Source of the DNA: Rhytidiadelphus loreus
Taxonomy: Eukaryota > Streptophyta > Bryopsida > Hypnales > Hylocomiaceae
DNA length: 64,000 nucleotides
Direction: 5' to 3'
Assembly: GCA_947034895.1 (NCBI GenBank)
Contig: OX344764.1
Location: 74,753,348 to 74,817,347 of the forward strand
In this document: positions 45,046-56,989 of the stretch, piece after piece
Numbering within the stretch: the stretch's first letter is position 1
How the letters are laid out: every line of letters begins with the position of its first letter
The notes under the pieces: generated by a model
Databases searched by the model: none
Told to the model about the DNA's origin: nothing
Seen by the model: the letters and a program-made list of their open reading frames with translations, nothing else
Translations under genes and position numbers: made by a program

Positions 45046-45185
45046 GTTGTACTTAAAAACAATTCAAAACCGTAGTTTAAAGTTCGTAGATTGAAAGGGT
45101 AAAAATTCCCCCCCCAATTGAAACCCCAGCCCACGGGCACGCATCCAGCCACCTGAAGGTAGGTGAAAGACAGTGCGCAAGGCTA
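45046..45185 (-). promoter_or_regulatory. Shared cargo-gene promoter module (kinase-like gene)
   Basis: Read on the minus strand: GCGCACTGTCTTTCACCTAC, GTGGCTGGATGCGTGCCC, GCTGGGGTTTCAATT, ending about 70 bp before the ATG. Homologous to the modules at 41121-41188 and 50390-50460. Confidence 0.7.
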
Positions 45186-45640
45186 AAGTAAGGTGAGAAT
45201 CGGAAGTGGGGCTAACGCTTAAGTACCCGAAGTCGCCTTAGGGCGCGTGCGTTTGGGTGACTGCGGGTCGGGAGGGGGCAATTGCGGGTCTGAAGTGGAG
45301 TGACTGCGGGTCTGAGGAGGGGCGACTACAGGTCTGATGACAGCGGGAATGGGCGACTGCGTGTTTTTGGAGCGCTGAAATGGGCGACTGCGGATCGTGG
45401 GCGACCGCGGGTACCAACTAAACCATCCCGAAACTTGCACACGCGGTCGCCCACAAAGAAGTCTCTTCGACCCGCAGTCGCCCCCTACGCGCAGTCGCCC
45501 CACTGGAGATTGAGTTTGCATTTTCCAAAAATTTAGTCTCCCTCCTTGACCCGTAGTCGCCTCCTACGCGCAGTCGCCCTGATTCAAATGTGTTTTTTGC
45601 TTCGTCGATGACCCGCGGTCGCCCCTGACCCGAGGTCGCC
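45186..45640. repeat. GCGACTGCGGGT motif cluster C
   Basis: Forward copies (GGTGACTGCGGGTC) change to reverse copies (GACCCGCAGTCGCCC, ACGCGCAGTCGCCC) at about 45430, again an inverted array next to a cargo-gene promoter. Confidence 0.9.
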
Positions 45641-46500
45641 CTAAACCAACAACCAATCTGACCCAACACTAATTAGCATCTGCAGCATATTCTAATTGAT
45701 TTTTCCTTATCTCACATCCAAAATTGGTAATAAATGTTAGGCGTCAGTTCATATCAAAGACATAGCAAGGCAATGGAAGAATTATTCTCACAATGTGAAG
45801 GGTTTCCCAAACCCTAAACTATAGACCCTAGACCTTGAAAAACAATAATACAACTTTTATCTAGATTCAAATCCTTAAACCTACATAAAATACTTACACA
45901 TCCTACACGAGATGTAGTGTTTTAGACCTAAAACAGAATCATGTCTTTTTTGTCTTGTTGAATTTGTAAACAAAATGGAGGAAGTAACATATGATTAAAG
46001 GGAATTAGAAACAATAAGGGAGAGGTCCAAAAAAAAACACCATCTCGTGAAACATGCCCAAATAAATCTAATCATGCCCAAATAAATCTAATTACACCTC
46101 CCCACTATTAGAATGTACATAAAACTTTCATTTGGAACTTCTTGCCAAAGGAGTGTTGGAGAGCTAATGCAAAACCTAGGATTTGTTTGTCTTGTTGAAT
46201 TTGTAAACAAAATGGAGGAAGTAACATATGATTAAAGGGAATTAGAAACAATAAGGGAGAGGTCCCAAAAAAAACACCATCTCGTGAATCATGCCCAAAT
46301 AAATCTAATTACACCTCCCCACTATTAGAATGTACATAAAACTTTCATTTGGAACTTCTTGCCAAAGGAGTGTTGGAGAGCTAATGCAAAACCTAGGATT
46401 TGTTTGTCTTGTTGAATTTGTAAACAAAATGGAGGAAGTAACATATGATTAAAGGAAATTAGAAACAATAAGGGAGAGGGGTCTTAAAAAAAAATTAATC
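45641..46500. repeat. ~217-bp direct repeats, 2.3 copies
   Basis: TGTCTTGTTGAATTTGTAAA starts at 45951, 46188 and 46405. The first unit is 237 bp because a 20-bp segment (AAATAAATCTAATCATGCCC) is doubled; the second is 217 bp. Copies are nearly identical, so the duplication is recent. No gene is present in 45641-45950. Confidence 0.9.
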
Positions 46501-46514
46501 TTGTAAAACATGCC

Positions 46515-47250
46515 CATACCCGCAGTCGCCCTAGAACCCCAGGTCTGATTTTGGAAGTGATCTGGGGACCCGCAGTTGCCCTCTACGCGTAGTCGCCCTG
46601 ATGGAAGGGGGGAGATTGCATTTTCGAAATTTCTGGTGTCTCCCACCTTGACCCGCAGTCGCCCCCTACGCGCAGTCGCCCTGATGGAAGGGGGGAGATT
46701 GCATTTTCGAAATTTCTGGTGTCTCCCACCTTGACCCGCAGTCGCCCCCTACACGCAGTCGCCCTGATGGAAGGGGGGAGATTGCATTTTCGAAATTTCT
46801 GGTGTCTCCCACCTTGACCCGCAGTCGCCCCCTACGCGCAGTCGCCTTGATTGAAGGGGGGACATTGCATTTTGAAATAGTTAGGTTGCTCCCACCATGA
46901 CCCGCAGTCGCCCCCTACGCGCAGTCGCCCTAATAGAGGGCGGAAAAGTATTTGGTGTCTCCCTCCCCTTCCATCAAGGCGACTGCGCGTAGGGGGCGAC
47001 TGCGGGTCAAGGAGTTTGCATTTTCTCCTTGACCCGCAGTCGCCCCCTATGCGCAGTTGCCCTGATGGAGGGGGGATTTTGAAATGTGTTTCCCCCTCGA
47101 GGACCCGAGGTCGCCCTGACTCGCGGTCGCCCTTGAAAGACGCGAGGGATCCTTGGACCGGACCCGCGGTTGCCCCACGCACAGTCGCCCCATGCGCTGT
47201 CGCCCTAGTATCCGTGTTAGGGTTAGCGCATGCGCCCCTGGCGACCACGG
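46515..47250. repeat. GCGACTGCGGGT motif cluster D with 82-bp tandem units
   Basis: Mostly reverse copies (ACCCGCAGTCGCCC, ACGCGCAGTCGCCC). Four units of about 82 bp (from about 46569, 46651, 46733 and 46816) also contain GATGGAAGGGGGGAGATTGC. A short forward pair lies at 46978-47010. Confidence 0.9.
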
Positions 47251-47289
47251 GTATTTCATGGGCTGTTCCAGCCTGTGGTCCATAATTTT

Positions 47290-48768
47290 CATAACTGCGC
47301 CTTGTAGCTCACCTACCTTGTAGTGGCTGAATGTGGGCCCAATGTTGTGGAGGTCTCATGGTTTTTTTGGTTTCCCACAAACAGCCAACAATACATCAGA
47401 CACTTCTTGTATACTTCAATGAACCCAAAATCTTTTCCATTAGTTTAGGATAGTGAGAATATCAAAGCCATTTGATGTAGAGGGCCTTGAAACGGCAATT
47501 GCATTCATTGTGGCAAAGTTGTTGAATAATAAGGATGCACACACAAATGGGTGTGAAGTCACCGAAAAAGGGTACACTAAATTCACATTTAAAACAATTA
47601 GCAATTCAAATGAAAATGATTCATTTGGTTCTTCATTGATTCTCTTTCATTTTTGGGTGTTATAGTAACGTAGGGGGGCCTCAATTGTTATGTAGCCTAT
47701 TCAAATTTAATCTTCTTGCATTGCTAATGATTAGTTATTTGGCTCCTTACAGGCTTAATGGCAGGTGTTCAATTTAGCAAGTGCTCAGAGGAAGTCATAA
47801 TTATTCTCAACCATGAATATTTCCGGTAAAAATTTGTTTAGTTTGCGTTTGACTTCCTTATTGTCATCCACTTGTATTGTAGACAATGTCTTTTTAATAG
47901 GTGGGAGAATCACCATGACAATGACTATTCTATTGGAATTGATTTGTGATCTTTGAAATAGGATTAAGGACTTTTGGAAAGGCTACAAATTGTATTGCTT
48001 TGCTCATTATGGCCAATGCAATGAGTCCAAAGGCCATTTCCAAGCCAGCAAAATGGGTGAGTAAAATATTGCCCTTCATTTTGTATAGGTGATTTGAATC
48101 CTTGAATAATGAAATGAACATGTATTAATGAACATTTCTAGTTGGATAGTTGGTGGTGGACATTTCATCTCACTATTAGTGCTTATTTGCTGCAGGACGA
48201 GTGATGTGTTTGATACAAAACACACGTGATATTGTTTGGGGAGCCAAATTTGATGAGGCCATTAGGGAGGGGTGGGCCATGATGGAAGAATATGTGTGGT
48301 TCGGCAAGGAAAAGATTGCACAAACCTCAGGTTCGGTTGTTCTAGTATAGAACTTGTATTATAAGATTATATGCTAAAAATACCCATATGTAGTTGTTAT
48401 GTTTTAATATTCATTGATATGGGGGGTCGGGAGATGCAGGGCTTTATTAGAAGAATTTGAGGATGTCGAGAAACTTTCCGAGTCTGAGAATGGATGCTTG
48501 TTGTTACAACTCATTAAGGTTAGTGCAATACCACAACACGAGTTAATATACTTGTTAGGTTAGTATTGTTTGTACCCCATTCTGTGAATATCATATGTAC
48601 TAATGACAATTCCACCTTAGGATGATGAGCACGGGACGGAACGCGCATTTACACAATCTCTGAGCGTTCTAATCAACACCACGGATATCTTTGAGCAGAC
48701 CAATAATAGGTTAAACCAAGCTCGCGCAAACTTGGACAACCTTGTGCCACGGGCAAATCGTTCATGAC
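47290..48768 (+). pseudogene. Possible spliced hAT cargo gene of unknown function
   Basis: A weak copy of the shared promoter module sits at 47294-47345 behind motif cluster D. Four exon-like stretches follow with consensus splice sites: about 47911-48054 (LYCFAHYGQCNESKGHFQAS), 48198-48330 (TRDIVWGAKFDEAIREGW), 48440-48519 (EEFEDVEKLSESENG) and 48622-48768 (ALLOWED acidic/coiled C-terminus ending RANRS and a TGA). The first-second and third-fourth junctions keep frame; the second-third does not, so the gene is damaged or misread. No family is recognised. The 5' exons between 47350 and 47900 are unclear. Confidence 0.35.
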
Positions 48769-50034
48769 TAGAAACATTGTTGTGGTGCATCAAACGGCAG
48801 CCTTGTACCATGGCATAAGACCCTATTTTGATTTTTGAGTTGGGATCATAAAAAGAAATAAGTTATTTATGAAGATAATAGTACTAAAGTCATGCTAGAC
48901 ATGTGAAATAGCAATGTGCTTGACAAAGAACTTCATTTTACATTTCTATACTATGATTTTGCTAAACAATGCATGGATTGTTTATCTCAGATGGATGATC
49001 ATATTTTGCTAAACAGTCCATGGTATATGAATGTTTAATTGATTAGTGCCCAATACTTTAATGGTTTACATATGTGACCCCTCCCAAAAAATATATATGC
49101 CCATAAATGTGACCCCCCCAATAAAATATATACCCATAAATGTTGTGGCTTGTTATTCTTGGTTCACAAGTTTGAAATCCCCAAATATTGAAAATGTACA
49201 AATGTATGCCCTTGATTTAATCCCTTTGTTTGTAAATATGATGGCTACACTTTTAATTAATATGAAACAAGTTTTATTGTTTGGATACCTATGAATGTAC
49301 AGATAAATAAAATTTGAACAAAACCATGAAATCAGCTGGGAAATAGCTATGACAATTAATTGTGACAATTAGTTCCCAACTACACCTTCACGGTGCTTGA
49401 TGAAGCACATGATGAAAGTTATATGGGAGCTCATGTTGTCACACCCAATCCTTATGAGATATTTGAACAACCATCTTACTACACCTATCCTATGCATTGT
49501 ATAATTGATTATATTGAGTTTTGTTCTCTCACGCAATTTATAATGTGTCAATCACACTTGACCATAAATGAATAAAAGGTATTTATCCCTCAATTCCCAA
49601 ACCCCTTCTTTTGGAGCTCTCCGAAAGTGGTCTACATTGATCAAAAATCCCACATTCTTCATAGTTGGATCTTGTTTTACAATCATGGATTCACCATACA
49701 AATTCAAACTAAACATAATAGAGATTGCATTGGAAAATAAAACGCAACCATGTGAATCATGGATGGTAAATTTCTTATGTTTGATTATTTTCTTATTGAA
49801 ATTGCAGAAGTGATGTTAGGGTGGGAATCCTCTTTTTGCATGTCAAATCTAATAAGTTGCAACAATAATTAATAAAATGGCTAAAGATGCATAACCCAAA
49901 TTTTTAAATAAAAGATGAAAAGGTGCAATACATTTTTATGAAGTGCATTGGTAACTAAAATTTATGTCCACAATTTTGTGTAAGAGAACTTCAAAGTGAA
50001 AGTCTTAGAGGTTCAGAAATTCAAAATCCCGCCC
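48769..50034. other. hAT interior, AT-rich, no gene
   Basis: No supported gene. A short direct repeat of about 38 bp (ATGTGACCCC...ATATATGCCCATAA type) lies at 49071-49145. Confidence 0.5.
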
Positions 50035-50348
50035 TGTACCCGCAGTCGCCCACCCGCGGTCGCCCCACTGTAGGGGTCCAGAAATTACTCTGTGGTGCCC
50101 CACACGCGGTCGCCCATCCCCAGTAGCCCCAGACCCGTAGTCGCCCTACCCGCAGTCGCGCAGGACCCCAGTACTTCTATAGCCATTGACCCGCGGTCGC
50201 CCATCTCCAGTAGCCCCAGACCCGCAGTCGCCCTACCCGTAGTCGCCTTCGCAGTCGGCCCCTTAGACCCGCAATCGCCCTACCCGCGGTCGCTCTCAGA
50301 CCTGCACGCGCCCCTTCCTGCACTCGCCCTAGGGCGATTGCGGGTTAA
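50035..50348. repeat. GCGACTGCGGGT motif cluster E
   Basis: Reverse copies (ACCCGCAGTCGCCC, ACCCGCGGTCGCCC, ACCCGTAGTCGCC), then one forward copy (GGGCGATTGCGGGTT) at the inner edge, 230 bp before cargo gene 3. Confidence 0.9.
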
Positions 50349-50384
50349 TTAGCTGTCTCCCCACCCGACTTCGCCACTTTCCCT

Positions 50385-50573
50385 TCTTGCTGCGTACTGC
50401 CTTTCACCTACTTTACAGTGGCTGATTGCGTGCCCGGGAGCTTGGGTTTTGAGTTTCACTTACATGTGGCTCATGTTCTTGATTTTACTCCATCACTCAC
50501 TAATCGCTAGATAATACTTTGCGGTTTAGGGTTAAGTTTAGATTCCTTGCCCCAAATCTCAAGAGCATCTCCA
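50385..50573 (+). promoter_or_regulatory. Shared cargo-gene promoter module (cargo gene 3)
   Basis: GCGTACTGCCTTTCACCTAC, GTGGCTGATTGCGTGCCC and GCTTGGGTTTTGAGTT at 50390-50460, then GCGGTTTAGGGTTAAG (telo-box) at 50521-50536, 38 bp before the ATG. Confidence 0.7.
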
Positions 50574-52181
50574 ATGGCGGACCACAAGAAGAAGACCAAG
50601 GCAAAAGGAGCCATGCACCTTAGGCAACGACGCATCCTTTTGGACCCAGCGTGTGTGGCCTACCGAGGTTGGGATCGAATTACGGGCCACTGGACCGCCA
50701 AGACTTGTAAGTCCTTCGTGGGGTGGTGCCACATCGACAAGTTATTCCCCTATCATCGGCACTACACAAATCGGTGCAACAATACGGCCAATTTGCATCC
50801 ATGCCGTAGTGATGCATTTGTGCAACGTTGTATCGAAATTTATCGATACTTGTATGGCACATATTCAGTGCCCAGGAGCGAAGTCCCGTATTTCATATGT
50901 GCAATGGTGTATACGGAACTCATTTTGTTTCGAAGCGTGGATTGGAGTTCAATCAAGGGAGTGAAGCATGCTCGCCTTCCACCCACAGAAGACATTCCAA
51001 GGGCGGCTCTATCTACCAATCCACGTGAAGGGCTAAGCCAGAAGAAAAACTTGAAGGAGGGAGTGCCCGATGAGCAGTTTCATTAGACGTCATCTGATTC
51101 ATCTTCGGGAGAGGAAGACAACCTTGGTGAAGACCCTCCAATGCAGCCCCAAAACATGGCGATGGTGGCTTCTACTTCACAAAATTTACCTCCCCCGAGA
51201 ATGGAAGAAGAGGGTGAACCAGCTAGGCAACCACAAAATCTTGATATTTTGCCTCTTGCTATGGTGAATCCGATTACAGTCCCTCGCACTGAAGAAGACG
51301 AAGTTTTGCAGTATGTGCTTGCATGCATGCAAGAAGCAGAAGATGATGTTTTTTGGACAGAGATGGAAACAGAAGAAGATGTGAAGCCTTCTTTGTTCCA
51401 ATTGGATTGTGTTGATGACATGTACCGAAGTGAGGAATTTGTTGAAGATGGAACTGTCCCTGACACACTAATGTTGGACACCAAAGTTGTTTACAAAGCT
51501 CAACTCAAGAAGCTTCTAAATGAGTTGGATGAAAAGCATCTAGAATGTGAGAAGCTTCGCAATCAAGAAACGCAAACTTTGAGTGGAGATATTGTGAATA
51601 GCTTACGTGCTGAACTTGAAAGTCGGCAAGTTCTTTTGTCAACGCAAATAACAAAGATTTTAGACTTGGAAGCATTTTACCTTAGATTCTCTTCTCGGCA
51701 TGCTGGAGGATCTAGTTCTTCTAGCAATGAGTTTGCGAAATCACGGCTTGCCAAAATTATGGAAGCATGCAAGCTGGAGGAAGATCAGATAGACTTGGAG
51801 AAGCGAGGGGTGGAAGAAGCACGATCAAGATTAAATTCCTTGAAAGCATTAAAGGACAAAGCCCCCCTTGACCATGTTGTAGAAATGTGTGGTTGGAAAG
51901 ACGTGGCTACTAAACAAGCATTGTCTCTTACGGAAGTAGTTGACTTGAAAAAGAAGCTTGGAGTTTCTTTGTCATTGGATCCAAAATTGGAAGAACATCG
52001 GGATGCACTGAAGGCGCTTTTGAAGTTCCAAAAATCATACAAACAATTTTGGTTGGAAAAGAAGTTGGGGAAGGATGACCGATACCTTAGAAATTTGCAG
52101 TTGGAAGGTAGGAAAGTCTTGTATGAGATGGAACGTGAGGCTCATGACCGCAAAGAAAAGGCCAAAATGGATGTTGAATGA
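50574..52181 (+). pseudogene. hAT cargo protein 3: WCHI-domain coiled-coil protein with one nonsense codon
   Basis: ATG at 50574. The basic start (DHKKKTKAKG) is followed by the shared domain at about 25-150 (GHWTAKTCKSFVGWCHIDKL, FPYHRHYTNRCNNTANLHPC, FVQRCIEIYRYLY, VDWSSIKG). A TAG at 51084-51086 interrupts the frame, which continues without change to a TGA at 52181: an acidic Ser/Glu stretch (SSDSSSGEEDNLGEDPP), more acidic residues, then a coiled-coil-rich C-terminal half (LKKLLNELDEKHLECEKLRN). The layout equals cargo protein 2, domain then acidic linker then coiled coil. The stop sits where cargo protein 2 has a Ser-rich linker, so the lost residue was probably Gln (CAG to TAG). About 535 codons in all. 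Function unknown. Confidence 0.75.
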
Positions 52182-52655
52182 TTTTCATTTTTAGCACATT
52201 TTTGAGGACTATGTATATTCCATCTTATGTATATATAAAAGGATATTATCCATTTTGAACATTCCAATGCAAGCACATTGAATTCTATGTAGTTCCTTGA
52301 CAAGAGTACATAAATATAGATATGAATTTTTGGTTATTTATGTTTGCAATGTTGTGAATACTTGAATATTCTAGGAATTTTGGCAGGAAAATGACCTTGG
52401 GAGTTCGGACTTTCGGAATTAAAAGAGAATTAAAAAAAAAAGGAAAATTAAAAACTTGCCGGATTGGAAAAGAACTTGTTATTGAAGTTCAGAGCAATTG
52501 TCACGGCTAGGGTGAATTGACCTACTCATTGCCACTCCAGGGCAAACACTAGAATTTTTTATTTTCAAGGCTTATTTTTTTAGTGGAAATTCTGAATTCA
52601 TAGTTTCAATTATAGGCCCCAAATTACCCCAGGGGATGCAAGAATTATCTAAACA
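52182..52655. other. hAT interior with a MITE-like end, no gene
   Basis: A sequence at about 52505-52550 (GCTAGGGTGAATTGACCTAC, then TCATTGCC) matches the arm of the element at 9576-9833, so a fragment of that repeat family may lie here. Otherwise AT-rich. Confidence 0.35.
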
Positions 52656-52659
52656 AATG

Positions 52660-52930
52660 GCAGTCGCCCGTTCCTGGACCCGCAGTCGCCTTTTTCTGGA
52701 CCCGCAGTCGCCCATTACTGGACCCGCAGTCGCCTGTTTCTGGACCCGCAGTCGCCCATTACTGGACCCGTGGCGCCCACTTCTGGACCCGCAGTCGCCC
52801 ACTCCTGGACCCGCAGTTGCCCACTTCTGGACCCGCTGTCGCCCAATCTTGGACCCGCAGTCGCCCATCACCTGACTGATTTCAGGTTTTTGGACCCGCA
52901 TTCTCTCATGGGGCGACCGCGGGTCCAAGG
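52660..52930. repeat. GCGACTGCGGGT motif cluster F
   Basis: About 12 copies of CTGGACCCGCAGTCGCCC at a spacing of 20-21 bp, then one forward copy (GGGCGACCGCGGGTCC) at 52912. It ends about 250 bp before the transposase ATG. Confidence 0.9.
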
Positions 52931-53175
52931 AGTTTTCTTGTATGAAGTTCTAGGGGTACCCCTTGTTTTATCACCTTGGCTCCGTTGATAAAACTCTTGT
53001 CTTGGACCTTCGAAAGAGGCTTCATGCGGACGTTTAACTTCTTCGGAGGGCAACAACCGTGTTTAGAAGGGTTTACAAGACCACTCTAAGCGGGTTGCTT
53101 TGTCATTACATCTTCCATAGTATTAGTGTGATTATTGTAGTCATTTTCTTTGAAGACCCAGTGTTGATCTACTAC

Positions 53176-56100
53176 ATGGCTGGACAAGGTGTTGGGAGGG
53201 GGGGGATCATGAATGATACGCGGAGGTCCACAAAGGATTGGGACCCTTGGCTAGTACTGTGTACCCCAATTGATAATTCCCCCCATGCTCGAAAATGCGT
53301 GTTTTGTGGGTGGAGCAAAGCATTTGTACGAAAGAGAGCATTGATTCACTTTGGCTATGGCGGCTCGACTACATCGGAGCATTGTAAGGAGATCCCTAGA
53401 ATTGTACGAGAAAAGTTTCGGACTGGCGAGGGGCAAGTTCCAAGGTCCATGAGTTACGAAGAGATGTATGATGCATCGACTAGATATGATGCACCAGTTA
53501 ATGTTGCAGAGTCTATTGTCGCACCTACGTTGGATGTCGAAGAAGAAGGGTCTCTCAATCCCTTTGAATCAAATGCAAGACCAAATCCTACGCATGATTC
53601 AGTAGATTCTATTGGAACAACGCTTGAGAGAAGGAGGAACATGCCATCTGTTTCTCGGCAAAGAAGTATGGATGAATCATTACAGACGGGCCGCAGACAA
53701 GAGTTGGATAGGTTGTGGGCTTCTTTCTTTTACGAGGCGAACATTTCATTTAATGTTGTGCGCCACCCGGCCTTCGTGAATGCTGTTAAACAAACTGCAG
53801 CAGCTGAATTCGTGTACCAACCGCCACCGTATAATGCGATTCACACGAAAATGATAGATGTTAAGAAGGCATCGGTTGAAGCCATGGTCTCGGAGCGGAC
53901 GAGGGTTTCAATAAGTCAGTATGGAACGACAATCTGTTCAGATGGTTGGTCCAATACTAATTCGCGGCCGTTACTAAATATGATGTTGGTGTGTCCCGCC
54001 GGGGATGTCTTTTTGGGATCAGTGGATAGTACTGGGGAAAAGAAGGATATATCTTACACGACTGAGACGATGGCACGATACATTGAGGAAGTTGGGCCTA
54101 CCAACGTTGTGCAATTGTGTACGGACAATGCTGTAGTCATGACGGGGGCGATGGCAAGGTTGGAAGAAAGGTACCCTCACATTTATAGGCAGGGTTGTGC
54201 GGCACACATTTTGGACTTACTCTTAGAAGACTGGGGAAAGGATCAGAGAATAAAGGAGTTGGTAAAAAAGGCTTCATCAATTGTGAAGTTCATCAAGAAA
54301 TACCAACATACTTTGGCGTTGTTTCGGAGATTTTCACCAAACAAAGTGTTGAGACTTCCAAGCAAAACACGTTTTGCCACAAATTTCTTGATGATTGATC
54401 GTTTGGTAGACTGCAAGCAAGCAGTGCACAACGTGACACTGGATGAGACATACATGACGTTCGAGTTGAGTTTGCAAAACCGTAGAAATGGACATTTCAT
54501 TATGGGCAAGGCCAAACTTGCAAGGCAAGATATCCGTTCAGAAGAGTTCTAGGTTCAGTGCGACAATTTCCTCCATATGGTAGAGCCCGTGCTGCTTTGT
54601 CTTCGTCATTTTGATGGAAAAGTCCCGGCAATGCCGAAAGCTTTAGTAATGATGACAGCCTTGAAGGAGCACATTTATTCTCTCAAGAATGCTCCATTTT
54701 TCCTTGATCCAGTGGTGGCAACACGATACGAGAAACAATTTGATGCTCGCTGGAAGTTGATGATTACTGACCTACACTATGCGGGGGCACTACTAAATCC
54801 ATACTTGAGTGACGTGGAGGCTATTCATAACAATGGCTACGCGAAGGGAGCTTTGAATCGAGTCATACGAAAACTGAGCGTACCATTGAACGTGTCAGTG
54901 GTGGAAGCAATGCAGGAGCTAACTCAATTTGAAGAGAAGACAGGTGCATTTGATCCTTTACATGAGGCTCCCGATATCATTGAATGTCAATTATTGCCTC
55001 ATCAATGGTGGAATCGTGTGGGGGGCAATGCTCCTCCAAAAATTGCAAAGCAAATTCTCGGTTTGACGTGCTCTGCATCTTCGTGTGAAAGGAATTGGAG
55101 CATGTATTCCTTTGTGCACAATAAAGTGCGAAACCGCTTGGCCACGACAAAGGCAGAGACATTGGTGTATATCTACGCGAACAACAAACTTGAACGTCAA
55201 AAACGTGGACACAACCCAACCATTTTTTACGACCAGATGCTTGCAGATGGAGACGATGAGGACGAGCGTGATGGGCCTTTGTCTTCAGGGGAAGAAGACG
55301 ACGTTGTTCCAGATTTTATGAGAGAACGCGAGAACCGCAGGGATGAAGAGGATCGGTTGCGCAACAATCCTTGGAATGCAATGGTTAGGCCGCCACATAG
55401 TCCTCCACGACCAATATACGGGAATACATTTGATTTTAGTGACGATGGGTATGTTTCTCCGGAAAATTCACTTGTACGCAGTCCACCGCAGAACGTCGTG
55501 CACAATATGGATGCAATTTCGCCGGCACATGCATCACTGAGGAGGGAAAGCACCCCCAACAACAACGACGAAGGCGTACCTATTCCCATGGCACCCGTAG
55601 AGGAAGAAGCTAGATCTCCAATATCAACTAGTTCGCCTCCAAATATGGCCCGCAATTTAAGAAGCAGTGCACAAGTTCCAATGAAAAGCGAACATGAAGA
55701 AGAGGCCATCGAAGTCAATGAAGTTGTACACGAGGGAATACCAAATCCCGTTGTATTGAACGCATCTACCCTCGGAACAACTGTTACTACAGATGATGAT
55801 GATGATGTGCCATTGGCATATGTTATGAATCGAAATTGGAATGTGCCGTTGAATCCAGAGACGACTACAAATGTGGCAACAGTGAGGAGGTCTATCCCAA
55901 CCCTTCCAACAAGGCCATCGGTGCGTGGAGGTGCTCTACGGACGATTGATGAAGAGGTTCACGGCTCAGCTCCACAACCCACTCAACCTTCATCCGTGTC
56001 TGACCCTAGCGAATCATCATTAGGAATCCAGGGGCGCAACAGTAGAGGCCAGAAAAGGCGTATTAGGAGGGTTGATGAGAGGGGACCTCGAAATCCTAAA

Positions 56101-56475
56101 CGACCCACTCAAATTGTCCAACGGTGTACCATTGGAGCGGGATGTTCCACCCAGAATGTTGGACAATCAAGTAGAGGAGGGCGACACCCTGCATCCAACA
56201 TGGATGGAACTACGGATGCGTTGAGGCTCACGAAACGACTTGTGCAAACTGAAGGGTTTAGTGGTGTAGATACAAAAGTTCGAAATCTGAACTCAGAGGT
56301 AGAGCGTGAGGTACAAATCGAAGTAGTAACAAGGGAAGATGATGAAATCGAAAGCTCGGGCGACAACAAGAGCAACGAAGAGTCTTACGAAGATACAGTC
56401 ATACAGACCCTAATGCTGATGAGGTGCCGAGTGATTCCACATTCACGCCTGGTGACTAGAGTACTAGAGAAGTAG
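53176..56475 (+). pseudogene. hAT transposase with one nonsense codon
   Basis: ATG chosen at 53176 (MAGQGVGRGG); an upstream ATG-like extension is hydrophobic and unlikely. The frame has one TAG at 54550-54552 and is otherwise open for about 1,100 codons. Residues about 15-75 form a BED-like zinc finger (CVFCGW...HF..GGSTTSEHC). The middle holds the DUF659/RNase H-type core (SQYGTTICSDGWSNTNSRPL, VVQLCTDNAVVM, GCAAHILDLLLEDW), with Asp residues placed as in hAT catalytic centres. The dimerisation region follows the stop (CSASSCERNWS, HNKVRNRLATTKAETLVYIY). An unusually long disordered, acidic and Pro/Ser-rich tail of about 400 residues ends the protein. It would cut and rejoin the element ends, giving 8-bp duplications as seen. 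The stop probably makes this copy non-autonomous. Confidence 0.85.
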
Positions 56476-56989
56476 ACAATAATTATAGTTATAGTTATAG
56501 TTATAGTTATAATTATAGTTATAAGGTTTTAGCTTATATGTTAGGTAGCAAATCTTTGTAGTTCAAGCTTTGAGCCTTCATCCTGATGTGTAAGGATTTT
56601 GTAATGCTTCATCAAGCATATGAGCATATTAGAGTGAGGGACAGATTACCGGTTTTAAAATATATGTTGAATTCTAATTGGTAGGCAGTTAGGTGATGAC
56701 TGCAACGAGGTTATAAAAGTGCAATGCAAGTATGGCTACATTTGAAGTCCGCCTCAAAGCAATATCGATGACTAATTAATATAATCGTTGTTGACATTAT
56801 TATTGTGGCCTTATACTGGGTGAATTTTTGGGATTAGAGAAGTTTGTCCAATTTACATTTCATGGGCTCTATTATTTGCACTTGTAAATTGTAAACCCCA
56901 ATATAACGTAGCACCTAATTCTGCGCTTATAAAACACCTATGTGACGTGTTACTTCAAAGACTAAATATGCCAAACTGAAATCCTAAAT
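56476..56989. repeat. TAGTTA microsatellite and transposase 3' flank
   Basis: (TATAGT)n, about seven units, at 56480-56525 directly behind the transposase stop codon. The rest to 56989 is AT-rich 3' flank without a gene. Confidence 0.8.
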
